A stretch of DNA of 64,000 bases from Alkalilimnicola sp. S0819 (GCF_009295635.1 NZ_WHIW01000011.1:40096-104095), one strand, 5' to 3'. Positions 19,835 to 28,815 are shown, counted from the stretch's first letter. Program-made: numbers and translations. The notes: generated by a model from the sequence alone, not told the origin.

Positions 19835-20560
19835 ATGGTAGACAAGAATAGCCTGACCCAGCATATCTCCCGGGTCTACAACGAGGAGCTCACCGGCATC
19901 ATGGACCGGGTGATGCGCATGGGCGGCCTGGTGGAGCAGCAGCTCGGGGATGCGTTGCTGGCCCTGGTGGAGGGCGACACCGAGCGCGGCGAGCGGGTAG
20001 TCACCAGCGATTACAAGATCAACGCCGCGGAGGTGGCGCTGGACGAGGAGTGCGTGCACATCCTCGCTCGGCGCCAGCCGGCCGCCAGCGACCTGCGCCT
20101 GATCATCGCCGTGATCAAGACCATCACCGACCTGGAGCGTATCGGCGATGAGGCCGAGCGAATCGGCCGCATGGCCTTGCACCTGTTGCCCCAGGACCGC
20201 GAGACCGCACCGGTGGCCCAGATGCAGGCCCTGGGTGATGGGGTGAAGCGCATGCTGCGCGGCGCCCTGGATGCCTTCGCCCGCATGGACGTGGAAAGGG
20301 CGGTGCAGGTAGCTCAGGAGGATATCCAGGCCGATGCCCAGTATGAGCGCATCGTGCGCGGCCTGCTGAAGCTCATGCAGGAGGATTCCGATGCGGTGCC
20401 GCGGCTGATGGACATCGTCTGGTCGGCCCGCTCACTGGAGCGCATCGGTGACCGGTCGCGCAATATCTGCGAGTATGTGGTGTATCTGGTGCGTGGGCGT
20501 GATGTGCGCCACACCAGCTTCGAGCAGATGGCCCGCGAGGCCACGGGAGATCGCCACTGA
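19835..20560 (+). CDS. phoU: Phosphate signalling regulator PhoU
   Basis: Cytoplasmic helical protein, 241 residues, that links Pst activity to PhoR and represses the Pho regulon when phosphate is plentiful. It contains two PhoU repeats with acidic metal-binding patterns: EVALDEECVHILARRQPAAS followed by DLERIGDEAERIGRMAL, and YERIVRGLLKLM followed by SLERIGDRSRNICEYVVYL. GGAGGG lies just before the ATG. It is the usual last gene of pst operons; here its stop overlaps the start of a small unknown gene by one base. Confidence 0.95.
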   Translation: MVDKNSLTQHISRVYNEELTGIMDRVMRMGGLVEQQLGDALLALVEGDTERGERVVTSDYKINAAEVALDEECVHILARRQPAASDLRLIIAVIKTITDLERIGDEAERIGRMALHLLPQDRETAPVAQMQALGDGVKRMLRGALDAFARMDVERAVQVAQEDIQADAQYERIVRGLLKLMQEDSDAVPRLMDIVWSARSLERIGDRSRNICEYVVYLVRGRDVRHTSFEQMAREATGDRH

Positions 20561-20931
20561 TGAGTTTGCCGGCCTATCTGGCGGGGGTGGATGCCGACCG
20601 GCTGCGATTGGCCGGCGACACGCGGGACTTGCGTGCGCAGCTGCGCCAGAGCCGCTGGGCGGAGCAGGTGTTCCGTGATGCGGGCATGGCGTTGTGCATC
20701 GGTATTCCGCCGGGTGCGAACCCGCTGGTGGAGCCCGCCGTGATCGAGCTGCTGGAGTGGCTGCGGGTGCAGGGTGTGGTGTTCGTCGAGGATTACACCG
20801 TGCCTTATGGGCCGGGGCAGATCATGAGGGCGCTGCTGGCCGACGGCGAGGTGGGGCCGTTTCAGAGCCTCATCATTCGCTCGGAGCAGGACTGGGAGCT
20901 GGAGGAGCACCGGGGCCCCCCGGGCCCCTGA
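20560..20931 (+). CDS. Hypothetical protein coupled to phoU
   Basis: A 123-residue soluble protein of unknown function. Its ATG overlaps the last base of the phoU stop (TGATG), so it is probably translated by coupling and belongs to the pst-phoU transcript. Readable parts include a charged N-terminal helix (DADRLRLAGDTRDLRAQLRQ), a possible strand-helix unit MALCIGIPPGANPLVEPAVI, and VVFVEDYTVPYGPGQIMRAL; the C-terminus is proline-rich. No signal peptide, membrane helix or recognised motif was found. Codon use resembles its neighbours. Position suggests a phosphate-linked role, but that is inference only. Confidence 0.7.
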   Translation: MSLPAYLAGVDADRLRLAGDTRDLRAQLRQSRWAEQVFRDAGMALCIGIPPGANPLVEPAVIELLEWLRVQGVVFVEDYTVPYGPGQIMRALLADGEVGPFQSLIIRSEQDWELEEHRGPPGP

Positions 20932-20995
20932 AGCCTCATCCCCCTGTGGGAAGCTCGCCGTGGGGTTCATTCAACGTTTCCACGATATTAAAATT

Positions 20996-21331
20996 ATGAA
21001 AATGAGAGACGCCGTACGCGCCCTGGGCGCCCTGTCCCAATGCTCACGCCTGAGCGTGTTCCGCCTGCTGGTGGCGACGGGGCCCGAGGGGCTGTGTGCC
21101 GGCGATATCGCCCGGCGCCTGGAGCTGGCACCGGCGACCCTGTCCTTCCATCTGAAGGAGCTCACCCATGCGGATCTGGTGACTTCCCGCCAGCAAGGCC
21201 GCTATGTGATCTACAGCCCGCGGCTGGACGTGATGAACGCGCTGCTGGGCTATCTGACCGAGAACTGCTGCGGGAACCGGCCGGCTCTGTGCCGGCCCGC
21301 CCCCTGCCCCGACGAGGAGCCCACCGCGTGA
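20996..21331 (+). CDS. arsR: ArsR-family arsenic-responsive repressor
   Basis: Winged-helix repressor of about 111 residues that should release DNA on binding As(III). The HTH core is ALGALSQCSRLSVFRLLV followed by GDIARRLELAPATLSFHLKE and LVTSRQQGRYVIYS. The metal site is probably the C-terminal cysteine cluster ENCCGNRPALC, which resembles the CC...C trivalent arsenic site of the Acidithiobacillus-type ArsR rather than the CVC motif of E. coli. The start is uncertain: ATG 20996, ATG 21002 and GTG 20960 are in frame, and no good ribosome site exists. It heads arsR-arsC-arsH-acr3 and its stop overlaps arsC. Confidence 0.88.
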   Translation: MKMRDAVRALGALSQCSRLSVFRLLVATGPEGLCAGDIARRLELAPATLSFHLKELTHADLVTSRQQGRYVIYSPRLDVMNALLGYLTENCCGNRPALCRPAPCPDEEPTA

Positions 21332-21765
21332 GCGAGAAGCTGAAGGTATTGTTTCTGTGCACCGGCAATGCCTGCCGCAGCCAGATCAGCGAGGGCTGGG
21401 CCCGCGCGCTGAAAAGCGACGTGCTGGAAGCCTGGTCCGCCGGTGTAGCACCCCACGGTGTGGATCCGCGGGCCGTGCGGGTAATGGCCGAGGCGGGGGT
21501 GGACCTCGCCGGTCACCATTCCAAGCACGTGGACGAGCTGCTGGCTATCCCGTTCGACTATGTGGTGACTGTGTGCGATGCGGCCGCGGAGAGCTGCCCC
21601 ATCTTCCCCGGTCCAGCCCGACGGGTGCACCGCGGCTTTCAAGATCCGCCCCGTCTGGCCCGTGATGCCGCCACCGAGGAGGAGGCGCTGGGTCATTACC
21701 GCCGCGTGCGCGACGAGATCCGCGCCTACATTGAAACCCTGCCGGAGTCCCTTGGACAATCATGA
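21328..21765 (+). CDS. arsC: Arsenate reductase, thioredoxin-coupled LMW-phosphatase type
   Basis: Cytoplasmic enzyme, 145 residues, reducing arsenate to arsenite before export. It is a low-molecular-weight phosphatase-fold ArsC: the CX5R loop is [15 protein letters not shown], and the relay cysteines lie seven residues apart in [13 protein letters not shown], as in the thioredoxin-coupled pI258 family. Translation starts at GTG, whose bases overlap the arsR stop (GTGA), with GAGGAG just upstream. The 3' end overlaps arsH (ATGA). A different, glutaredoxin-type ArsC-like protein is encoded at 52773. Confidence 0.92.
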   Translation: MSEKLKVLFLCTGNACRSQISEGWARALKSDVLEAWSAGVAPHGVDPRAVRVMAEAGVDLAGHHSKHVDELLAIPFDYVVTVCDAAAESCPIFPGPARRVHRGFQDPPRLARDAATEEEALGHYRRVRDEIRAYIETLPESLGQS

Positions 21766-22508
21766 GTGTGCCCGAATTGACCGATCCTGACGGCCTGCCC
21801 CAGTTGGAAGACGAGTATGTGGAAGCCGCCTTCCCGGGCGGCTTCGACCTGTGCGCCCAGCTCGATCATGCGCCGCGTATCCTGCTGCTGTACGGTTCGC
21901 TGCGCGAGCAATCCTATAGCCGTTATCTGGTGGAGGAGGCGGCGCGGCTGCTGCGCCGCTTCGGTGCCGAGACCCGTATCTTCGATCCCCGGGGGCTGCC
22001 GCTGCCGGATCCGTCGCAGAGCGAGCACCCCAAGGTGCGGGAGCTGCGCGAGCTCTCCCTGTGGTCGGAAGGGCAGGTGTGGTGCAGCCCGGAGCTGCAT
22101 GGCGCCATGAGCGGCGTGTTGAAGAGCCAGATCGATTGGATACCACTCGCCCTGGGCAGCATACGCCCCACCCAGGGGCGCACCCTGGCGGTGATGCAGG
22201 TCAGTGGGGGCTCCCAGTCCTTCAATGCGGTCAACGGCATGCGGGTGCTGGGGCGCTGGATGCGCATGATCACCATCCCCAACCAGTCCTCCGTGCCCAA
22301 GGTCTGGCAGGAGTTCGATGAGCAGGGGCGGATGAAGCGCTCGGCGCTGTATGACCGGGTGGTGGATGTGATGGAGGAGTTGGTGAAGTTCACGGTGCTC
22401 ACTCGGGAACACGCCGATTATCTGGTCAATCGCTACAGCGAGCGCCGGGAGCAGGGCGAGGCCGCCAGTGCGGCGGTGCGCGACATTCTGGCTCGGGCCA
22501 GCGACTAG
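21762..22508 (+). CDS. arsH: Arsenical resistance flavoprotein ArsH
   Basis: NADPH-dependent FMN flavoprotein, 248 residues, shown in relatives to oxidise trivalent organoarsenicals. The FMN-binding loop is [20 protein letters not shown], followed by the flavin-contacting [19 protein letters not shown] block and [14 protein letters not shown]. The long conserved ArsH C-terminal helix ([20 protein letters not shown]) distinguishes it from generic NADPH-FMN reductases. It overlaps arsC by 4 bases and is 14 bp before acr3. Confidence 0.93.
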   Translation: MSVPELTDPDGLPQLEDEYVEAAFPGGFDLCAQLDHAPRILLLYGSLREQSYSRYLVEEAARLLRRFGAETRIFDPRGLPLPDPSQSEHPKVRELRELSLWSEGQVWCSPELHGAMSGVLKSQIDWIPLALGSIRPTQGRTLAVMQVSGGSQSFNAVNGMRVLGRWMRMITIPNQSSVPKVWQEFDEQGRMKRSALYDRVVDVMEELVKFTVLTREHADYLVNRYSERREQGEAASAAVRDILARASD

Positions 22509-22522
22509 GCGGGAGCAAGACG

Positions 22523-23608
22523 ATGAGCAGCGATTCCAGCCAGGCCGTCCCCCAGGTCGACGATGCGCCGGATGTGAAAGCGGGCATGGGGCTCTTCGAG
22601 CGCTTCCTGACCCTGTGGGTGGCCTTGGCGATCATCGCCGGTATCGCCCTGGGGCAGTGGGCGCCGGAGGTGCCCGGGGCCCTCTCGCGCTTCGAGTATG
22701 CGCAGGTTTCCCTCCCGGTGGCGGTGCTGATCTGGGCGATGATCTTCCCGATGATGCTGCAGGTGGACTTCGCCGCCATCGCGCAGGTGCGTCGCCAGCC
22801 CAAGGGCTTGTTCATCACCACGGCGGTGAACTGGTTGATCAAGCCCTTCAGCATGTTTCTGATTGCCTGGCTATTTTTCTTCGTGCTGTTCGCGCCGCTG
22901 ATTCCCGAAGCCCTGGCGCGAGAGTATCTGGCCGGGGCGATTCTGCTGGGCGCGGCGCCCTGCACGGCCATGGTCTTCGTCTGGAGCTATCTCACCCGGG
23001 GCGATGCGGGTTACACCCTGGTGCAGGTGGCGGTGAATGACCTGATCATGTTGTTCGCCTTCGCGCCCATCGTGGTGTTCCTGCTCGGGGTGAGCGATAT
23101 AGCCGTGCCCTGGGATACGGTGGCTCTCTCGGTGCTGCTCTACATCGCCATCCCGCTGGGTGCGGGATATACCACGCGCGTGGTGTTGGTGGGCCGCCGG
23201 GGGCAGGCCTGGTTCGATCGGGTGTTCTTGCCACGCATCGGCAAGGTGACGCCGATTGGCCTGGTGCTCACCCTGGTTCTGTTGTTCGCCTTCCAGGGTG
23301 AGGTAATCCTGCGCAACCCGCTGCATATCGCCCTGATCGCGGTGCCGCTGATCGTGCAGACGGTGCTGATCTTCGCCCTGGCCTATGGTTGGGCGCGGGT
23401 GTGGAAGGTGCCGCACTGCATCGCTGCGCCGGCGGGGATGATCGGCGCGAGCAATTTCTTCGAGCTGGCCGTGGCCGCGGCGATCGCCCTGTTCGGGCTA
23501 CAGTCCGGGGCGGCGCTGGCCACGGTGGTGGGGGTGTTGGTGGAAGTGCCGGTGATGCTGGCGCTGGTGCGGTATGCGAACCGCACGCGGGGGAAATTCC
23601 CGGCTTGA
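22523..23608 (+). CDS. acr3: Arsenite efflux transporter Acr3
   Basis: Inner-membrane arsenite exporter of the ACR3/BASS family, 361 residues with about ten membrane helices. The essential cysteine of the fourth helix lies in GAAPCTAMVFVWSYL and the conserved glutamate of the ninth helix in VVGVLVEVPVML. FPMMLQVDFAAIAQVRR and APAGMIGASNFFELAVAAAI are also typical. It is the last gene of arsR-arsC-arsH-acr3; a palindrome follows before the convergent argF. It is Acr3, not the unrelated ArsB permease. Confidence 0.93.
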   Translation: MSSDSSQAVPQVDDAPDVKAGMGLFERFLTLWVALAIIAGIALGQWAPEVPGALSRFEYAQVSLPVAVLIWAMIFPMMLQVDFAAIAQVRRQPKGLFITTAVNWLIKPFSMFLIAWLFFFVLFAPLIPEALAREYLAGAILLGAAPCTAMVFVWSYLTRGDAGYTLVQVAVNDLIMLFAFAPIVVFLLGVSDIAVPWDTVALSVLLYIAIPLGAGYTTRVVLVGRRGQAWFDRVFLPRIGKVTPIGLVLTLVLLFAFQGEVILRNPLHIALIAVPLIVQTVLIFALAYGWARVWKVPHCIAAPAGMIGASNFFELAVAAAIALFGLQSGAALATVVGVLVEVPVMLALVRYANRTRGKFPA

Positions 23609-23621
23609 TCCGGGTTGGGGT

Positions 23622-23682
23622 TACCGCGGAGGCGCCGAGTTAAAGGAATAACCACAGAGGCCTACTCGGCGCCTCTGCGGTT
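23622..23682. repeat. Inverted repeat between acr3 and argF
   Basis: Arms 23622-23640 and 23664-23682 are inverted copies around ACTCGGCGCCTCTGCGG with one mismatch over 17 bases. The right arm runs into the argF stop codon. The GCGCCTCTGCGGTTAAA end resembles the sequence at 25924-25950. It could act as a bidirectional transcript end for the convergent genes. Confidence 0.55.
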
Positions 23683-24598
23683 AAACGCTCTGCGCCGGCG
23701 CCACCAGCATTTCCAGCAACGCCTTCTGGGCGTGCAGGCGGTTCTCCGCCTCGTCCCAGACCACGCTCTGGGGGCCGTCGATCACCCCGGCGCTGACTTC
23801 CTCGCCCCGGTGGGCGGGCAGGCAGTGCATGAAAAGCGCATCCTCGGCGGCGAGGCGCATCAGCGTCTCGTCCACGCAGTAATCGGCGAAGGCCTGCACT
23901 CGTTTCGCCTGCTCCTCTTCCTGGCCCATGCTGGCCCAGACATCGGTGACCACCAGATCGGTGCCGGTGACCGCCTCGCGGGGGTCCTGGTGCAGGCTGA
24001 CCCGTTCGCCGCCCTCGGCGAGCAGCTCCGCCGGCGGCTCGTAACCCCCTGGGCAGGCGATGCGCAGCTGGAAGTCGAAGCAGCGGGCGGCGCGGATGTA
24101 GGAATTGCACATATTGTTGCCATCGCCCACCCAGGCCACGGTGCGCCCGGCGATGTCGCCGCGGTGCTCGAACCAGGTCTGCATGTCGGCCAGCAGCTGG
24201 CAGGGGTGGAACAGATCGCTCAGGCCGTTGATCACCGGCACCCGGGCGACGGCGGCGAAGCGCTCCAGGGTCTCGTGGCCGAAGGTGCGGATCATCACCG
24301 CATCGACCATGCCCGAGAGCACGCGGCTGGTGTCCTCGATGGGTTCGCCGCGGCCCAGCTGGCTGTCCCGGGGCGAGAGGAAGATCGCGTGCCCCCCCAG
24401 CTGCGCCATGCCCGCCTCGAAGGAAACCCGGGTGCGGGTGGAGGATTTCTCGAAGATCATCCCCAGCACGCGGTTGCGCAGCGGCTCGTGCAGCTCGCCG
24501 CGGTGCTGCATCGCCTTGAGTTCGGCGGCACGGCGGATCAGGGCGAGCAATTCCTCGCGGGTGAAGTCGGTCAGGCTCAGAAAATGGCGCACGGGCAT
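23681..24598 (-). CDS. argF: Ornithine carbamoyltransferase
   Basis: Cytoplasmic enzyme, 305 residues, making citrulline from ornithine and carbamoyl phosphate in arginine synthesis. The carbamoyl phosphate loop is [13 protein letters not shown], the second substrate motif is [11 protein letters not shown], and the ornithine/catalytic motif is [14 protein letters not shown] further landmark is [12 protein letters not shown]. It starts 11 bp after argD in the same direction, forming argD-argF. Its last codons lie against an inverted repeat that also ends acr3. Confidence 0.95.
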   Translation of the reverse strand: MPVRHFLSLTDFTREELLALIRRAAELKAMQHRGELHEPLRNRVLGMIFEKSSTRTRVSFEAGMAQLGGHAIFLSPRDSQLGRGEPIEDTSRVLSGMVDAVMIRTFGHETLERFAAVARVPVINGLSDLFHPCQLLADMQTWFEHRGDIAGRTVAWVGDGNNMCNSYIRAARCFDFQLRIACPGGYEPPAELLAEGGERVSLHQDPREAVTGTDLVVTDVWASMGQEEEQAKRVQAFADYCVDETLMRLAAEDALFMHCLPAHRGEEVSAGVIDGPQSVVWDEAENRLHAQKALLEMLVAPAQSV

Positions 24599-24609
24599 GA
24601 GTGCTTACC

Positions 24610-25791
24610 TCAGGCGTTATTCGCCGCAAATTCGTTGATCAACTCGATGAGTCGGTCGGCCAGCTCATCGGCCTCGGCATCGCTCATCACCAGCGGCGGC
24701 AGCAGGCGCACCACGGATTCCGCGGTGACGTTGATCAGCAGGCCGCGATCCAGTGCCCGCCGCACCAGCTCGGTACAGGGGCGATCCAGCACCAGACCGA
24801 GCATGAGGCCGCGGCCACGGATTTCGCGCAGGATGGGGCGGCCGGCCAGGGCCGCCTCAAAGCGCTCCCGCAGCCCCGCGCCCAGGCTGGCGGCACGCTG
24901 CACCAGGGCCTTGTCACTGATGGTCTCCAGGGTGGCCAGCGCCGCACGGCAGGCCAGCGGATTCCCGCCGAAGGTGGAGCCGTGGCTGCCGGGGCCGAAG
25001 GTCTCGGCGGCGCTGCCCCGTGCCAGGCACGCCCCCACGGGCACGCCGCTGCCCAGGCCCTTGGCCAGGGTCAGGACATCGGGCTGCGCCGTCTCATGCT
25101 GGAAGCCGAACCACTCGCCGGTGCGGGCGATGCCGGTCTGCACTTCATCGAACATCAGCAGCCAGCCGCGTCGGTCGCACAGCGCGCGCAGGCCGGCAAG
25201 ATAGCCTTCCCGAGCCGGGGTCACGCCGCCTTCGCCCTGCACGGGCTCCACCAGCACGGCGCAGATGTTCGGATCGGCATCACCGGCGGCCTCCACGGCC
25301 TGCAGGTCGTTGTAGGGCACTTGGGTGAAGCCGGGCATGTGCGGGCCGAAGCCTTCACGGGCCTTGGTGTTGCCGGTGGCGCTCAGGGTGCCCAGGGTGC
25401 GGCCATGGAAGCTGCGCTCGGTGGTGAGGATCACCGGGCTCTGGTTGCCGCGCTGATGGGCGTGCAGGCGGGCGATCTTGATCGCCGCCTCGTTGGCTTC
25501 GGCGCCGGAGTTGCAGAAGAAGGCGCGCTCCATGCCCGCGAGCCCGCACAGGCGCTCCGCCAGCTGTTCCTGCAGCGGGACGCGGTACAGATTGGAGGTG
25601 TGCAGCAACTGCCCCACCTGGTCCTGCAGCGCGGCCACCAGGCGCGGGTGGCTATGGCCCAGACCGCTCACGGCGATGCCGCTGAGCCCGTCCAGATAAC
25701 GCTTGCCGTCGGCGTCCCACAACCAGCAGCCCTCGCCCCGCACGAAGGCGACGGGCAGGCGGGCGTAGGTGGGCATCAGGTAATCGCTCAT
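24610..25791 (-). CDS. argD: Acetylornithine aminotransferase
   Basis: PLP-dependent class III aminotransferase, 393 residues, converting N-acetylglutamate semialdehyde to N-acetylornithine; homologues also serve lysine synthesis. PLP-site segments are ERAFFCNSGAEANEAAIKIA, LLMFDEVQTGIARTGEWFGF, and the Schiff-base lysine in VLTLAKGLGSGVPVGACLA. The final PPLVMSDAEADELADRLI is typical of ArgD. A sigma-70-like promoter lies 68 bp before the ATG, and argF follows after 11 bp, so both are probably co-transcribed. ArgD is preferred over GabT or RocD because of the argF linkage. Confidence 0.93.
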   Translation of the reverse strand: MSDYLMPTYARLPVAFVRGEGCWLWDADGKRYLDGLSGIAVSGLGHSHPRLVAALQDQVGQLLHTSNLYRVPLQEQLAERLCGLAGMERAFFCNSGAEANEAAIKIARLHAHQRGNQSPVILTTERSFHGRTLGTLSATGNTKAREGFGPHMPGFTQVPYNDLQAVEAAGDADPNICAVLVEPVQGEGGVTPAREGYLAGLRALCDRRGWLLMFDEVQTGIARTGEWFGFQHETAQPDVLTLAKGLGSGVPVGACLARGSAAETFGPGSHGSTFGGNPLACRAALATLETISDKALVQRAASLGAGLRERFEAALAGRPILREIRGRGLMLGLVLDRPCTELVRRALDRGLLINVTAESVVRLLPPLVMSDAEADELADRLIELINEFAANNA

Positions 25792-25858
25792 GACTTCTTC
25801 CGGCCCTTAAAACAAGAAAGGCAGCGCCCTTGGGGGCCTGCCCGAGAAAGAACCGTAA

Positions 25859-25887
25859 ATTATAGTGTTGGGGGGGTGGGGGGACAA
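25859..25887 (-). promoter_or_regulatory. argD-argF promoter
   Basis: On the minus strand TTGTCC (25882-25887) and a perfect TATAAT (25859-25864) are separated by 17 bp. The spacer is almost a pure C-run on this strand, which is unusual. The start codon is 68 bp downstream. Confidence 0.7.
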
Positions 25888-25923
25888 GCGGGGCGTGTGG
25901 TGTTGGGTCTTTTCCGAGAATCC

Positions 25924-25950
25924 CTGCGTCCTCTGCGCCTCTGCGATAAA
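25924..25950. repeat. Short CTCTGCG-type repeat near sodB
   Basis: Reads CTGCGTCCTCTGCGCCTCTG followed by CGATAAA. The section GCGCCTCTGCG(G/A)TAAA is shared with the right arm at 23669-23685, so two copies flank the argD-argF pair. Function unknown. Confidence 0.4.
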
Positions 25951-25973
25951 CACCACCATCACCCGGTGCCGGC

Positions 25974-25999
25974 ACAAAAAACGGGCCCGAAGGCCCGTT
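25974..25999 (-). terminator. Rho-independent terminator of sodB
   Basis: Perfect 8-bp stem AACGGGCC/GGCCCGTT (25980-25987 with 25992-25999) and tetraloop, followed on the minus strand by six or more T residues. It lies 24 bp past the sodB stop. Confidence 0.9.
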
Positions 26000-26023
26000 C
26001 CGTGCAAGAGGCGGCGGAGCCGC

Positions 26024-26611
26024 TTACTTGTCGTAGTTCTGCTGGGCGAAGTCCCAGTTGACCAGGTTCCAGAAGCTCTCCAGGTACTTCGGCCGCGCGT
26101 TGCGGTAATCGATGTAGTAGGCGTGCTCCCAGACGTCGCAGGTGAACAGCGGCACCACGGAGTCGTCGGTCAGCGGGGTGTCGGCGTTGCTGGTCTGACG
26201 GATTTCCACGGAACCGTCGGACTTGTTTTTCACCAACCAGCCCCAGCCGGAACCGAAGTTGCCGGCGCTCTTCTCGTTGAACTGCTTCTTGAATTCCTCG
26301 AAGGAGCCGAAGGCCTTGTCGATGGCCGCCGCCAGGGAGCCGCTGGGCTGGCCGCCGCCGTTGGGGCTCATGCTGTGCCAGTAGAAGGTGTGGTTCCAGA
26401 TCTGGGCGGCCTGGTTGAACAGCACGCCGGAAGCCTTCTTGATCAGCTCTTCCAGCGGCAGATCGGCATGCTCGGTGCCTTCGATCAGGCTGTTGGTCTT
26501 GTCCACATAGGCCTGGTGGTGCTTGCCGTAATGGTATTCCAGGGTTTCCTGGGAGACGTGCGGCTCCAGGGCGTTCATGGCATAGGGAAGCTGGGGAAGT
26601 TCGTGTTTCAT
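26024..26611 (-). CDS. sodB: Superoxide dismutase [Fe]
   Basis: Cytoplasmic Fe-type superoxide dismutase, 195 residues. Metal ligands are visible in the four usual places: the His in [15 protein letters not shown], the His in [11 protein letters not shown], and Asp and His in [20 protein letters not shown]. The glutamine in [11 protein letters not shown] occupies the position typical of Fe enzymes. The start [15 protein letters not shown] has the strong site AAGGAG; the longer in-frame reading to 26770 is not supported. Monocistronic, with its own terminator. Confidence 0.95.
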   Translation of the reverse strand: MKHELPQLPYAMNALEPHVSQETLEYHYGKHHQAYVDKTNSLIEGTEHADLPLEELIKKASGVLFNQAAQIWNHTFYWHSMSPNGGGQPSGSLAAAIDKAFGSFEEFKKQFNEKSAGNFGSGWGWLVKNKSDGSVEIRQTSNADTPLTDDSVVPLFTCDVWEHAYYIDYRNARPKYLESFWNLVNWDFAQQNYDK

Positions 26612-26806
26612 GCGTAGCTCCTTCAAGTGGACCGTCCGTGTACAAAAACCTGTTGTGCCCGCTGGCGTCTCTCCCGCGCCCGGGGCATGTTCCGAAACCG
26701 GTTGATTTGGCCCGGCACGGGCCTGTGCGGTCATCCCAAGGAGTCTAGAGGCGCCCCTGTGCGGATGCAACCGAGCCCCAGGCGCCGGCTTTGATAGAAT
26801 GTGGCC

Positions 26807-28378
26807 ATGAACCCGGTGGAACTAGGTATTTTCTCCTCCCGCCTCGGTGCGGTGTGTGACGAGATGGGCGCGGTGCTTCAGCGCAGCGCCTTCTCGCCCA
26901 ATATCCGCGATCGGCTGGATTTTTCCTGCGCGGTGTTCGACGCGGAAGGCGCGCTGGCTGCCCAGGCGGCGCACATTCCCGTGCACCTGGGCAGCATGGC
27001 CTATGCCATGGGCGATCTGGTGCAGGCAATGGACTGGCGGCCCGGGGACATGGTGGTGCTCAATGACCCCTACCTGGGCGGCACGCATCTGCCGGACGTG
27101 ACCCTGGTGGCGCCGGTGTTCATCGAAGAGCAGCTGCTCGGCTTCGTCGCCAACCGCGCCCACCATGCCGATATTGGCGCCATTACTCCCGGCTCCATGC
27201 CCCTGTCCTCGCGGCTGGAAGAGGAGGGCGTGGTAATTCCGCCCAGCTATCTGTATCGCGCCGGCGAGCTCTGCGAGGAGCTGCTGGCGCGGATCGCCGG
27301 CGCCACGCGCAATGCGCGCCAGACTCGGGGGGATTTCTCGGCCCAGGCCAGCTCCGCGCGCACCGGGGTGGGGCGCCTGCAGGCGCTGGTGCGCGCACTG
27401 GGGGTGGAGGCGTATCTGCGCGGGCTGACGGCGCTCAATGATTACGCCGAGCGGCTGGTGCGCGCGGCGTTGGCGGAACTGCCCGCGGGCGAGTTTCGCT
27501 ATACCGACTATCTGGACGACGATGGCCAGGGCAACGTGGACCTGCCGGTGAGCGTGACTGTCCGGGTGGGCGCCGAGGGCATTCGCGTGGATTTCACCGG
27601 CACCGCGCCGCAGACGTCGGGCAATATCAACTGCCCGGTATCCGTGGCCGCGGCGGCCGTGTACTACGTCTTCCGTTGCCTGATGCCGCCCCAGACGCCG
27701 GCCTGTGCGGGCGCCTTCCGCCCGGTAAGCCTGAGCGTGCCGGACGGCTGCCTGCTCAACGCCCGTCGCCCCGCGGCGGTGGCCGCGGGCAATGTGGAGA
27801 CCTCCACCCGAGTGGTGGACGCCCTGATGGGCGCGCTGGCCCAGGCGCTGCCGGAGCGTTTGGCGGGCGCCAGCCACGGCAGCATGAACAATCTGGCCAT
27901 GGGTGCGCCGGAAGGCGAGCCAGCCTGGGATTACTACGAGACTCTGGGCGGCGGCATGGGGGCCGGGGAGCGCGGCGGTGGGCTGGATGCGGTGCAGACC
28001 CACATGACCAACACCCTGAACACCCCGGTGGAGGCGTTGGAGATGGCGTATCCGCTGCGGGTCCGCCACTATGGTGTGCGGCGAGGTTCCGGTGGCGCGG
28101 GGCGGCGCGCCGGAGGTTGCGGCCTGGTCCGGGAGTACGAGTTTCTCGCCCCCGCGGTGGTGACGCTGCTCACAGAGCGGCGCCGGCATCGCCCCTGGGG
28201 CCTTGCCGGCGGAGAGCCGGGGGCGGCGGGGCGGAATTTGCTCAACGGCGAGACGCTGCCACCGAAGGCCACCGTGCGAGTGGCGTCGGGGGACCGGCTA
28301 AGGGTGGAGACGCCCGGGGGCGGGGGCTGGGGGAACCCTGAGCCGTTCGTCAGGTCAGAACAGGAGATCGGGCGATAA
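26807..28378 (+). CDS. Hydantoinase B/oxoprolinase family protein
   Basis: A 523-residue protein of the HyuB/N-methylhydantoinase B family, the beta component of ATP-dependent hydantoin, oxoproline or acetone-carboxylase-type enzymes. Family segments are [64 protein letters not shown], and the C-terminal [11 protein letters not shown] 26807 gives a start [20 protein letters not shown] like other members. The usual partner HyuA is absent on either side: sodB is divergent upstream and grxD lies downstream. The substrate cannot be assigned. GC is very high, like its neighbours. Confidence 0.85.
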   Translation: MNPVELGIFSSRLGAVCDEMGAVLQRSAFSPNIRDRLDFSCAVFDAEGALAAQAAHIPVHLGSMAYAMGDLVQAMDWRPGDMVVLNDPYLGGTHLPDVTLVAPVFIEEQLLGFVANRAHHADIGAITPGSMPLSSRLEEEGVVIPPSYLYRAGELCEELLARIAGATRNARQTRGDFSAQASSARTGVGRLQALVRALGVEAYLRGLTALNDYAERLVRAALAELPAGEFRYTDYLDDDGQGNVDLPVSVTVRVGAEGIRVDFTGTAPQTSGNINCPVSVAAAAVYYVFRCLMPPQTPACAGAFRPVSLSVPDGCLLNARRPAAVAAGNVETSTRVVDALMGALAQALPERLAGASHGSMNNLAMGAPEGEPAWDYYETLGGGMGAGERGGGLDAVQTHMTNTLNTPVEALEMAYPLRVRHYGVRRGSGGAGRRAGGCGLVREYEFLAPAVVTLLTERRRHRPWGLAGGEPGAAGRNLLNGETLPPKATVRVASGDRLRVETPGGGGWGNPEPFVRSEQEIGR

Positions 28379-28476
28379 TCCTGTTGTCGTCATGTTTTTA
28401 ACCGCCCGGCGCGGGGTCTACAATGGCGCCGCGCGTGGCGATGCCACTTCCAGAAGATTTCAACGAGGTGATCCGG

Positions 28477-28794
28477 ATGAGCGACGTACAGGCTCGCATC
28501 AAGCAGCAGGTGGGCGAGAACCCCATCATTCTCTACATGAAGGGCACCCCGCAGTTCCCCCAGTGCGGTTTTTCCATGCGTGCCTCCCAGGCACTGGCCG
28601 CCTGCGGCCGGGAATTCGCCTATGTGAACGTGCTTGAAGACCCGGAGGTGCGCGAGGGCATCAAGGTCTTCGGTGACTGGCCCACCATTCCGCAGCTCTA
28701 CATCAATGGCGAGTTGGTGGGTGGCTGCGACATCATCCTGGAAATGTACGAAAGCGGCGATTTGGCGAAGGCCGTGGAAGCTATCGAGGCCTGA
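28477..28794 (+). CDS. grxD: Monothiol glutaredoxin GrxD
   Basis: Small cytoplasmic monothiol glutaredoxin, 105 residues, that binds and passes on [2Fe-2S] clusters with glutathione and BolA partners. The active site is CGFS in GTPQFPQCGFSMRASQAL, and glutathione contacts occur in DWPTIPQLYINGELVGGCDI. The start MSDVQARIKQQV follows GAGGTG; the in-frame reading from 28423 adds a leader that is not conserved. It is followed by a terminator shared with the convergent rnt gene. Confidence 0.94.
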   Translation: MSDVQARIKQQVGENPIILYMKGTPQFPQCGFSMRASQALAACGREFAYVNVLEDPEVREGIKVFGDWPTIPQLYINGELVGGCDIILEMYESGDLAKAVEAIEA

Positions 28795-28815
28795 GCCCGC
28801 GGGCTGTCCGAAGAA

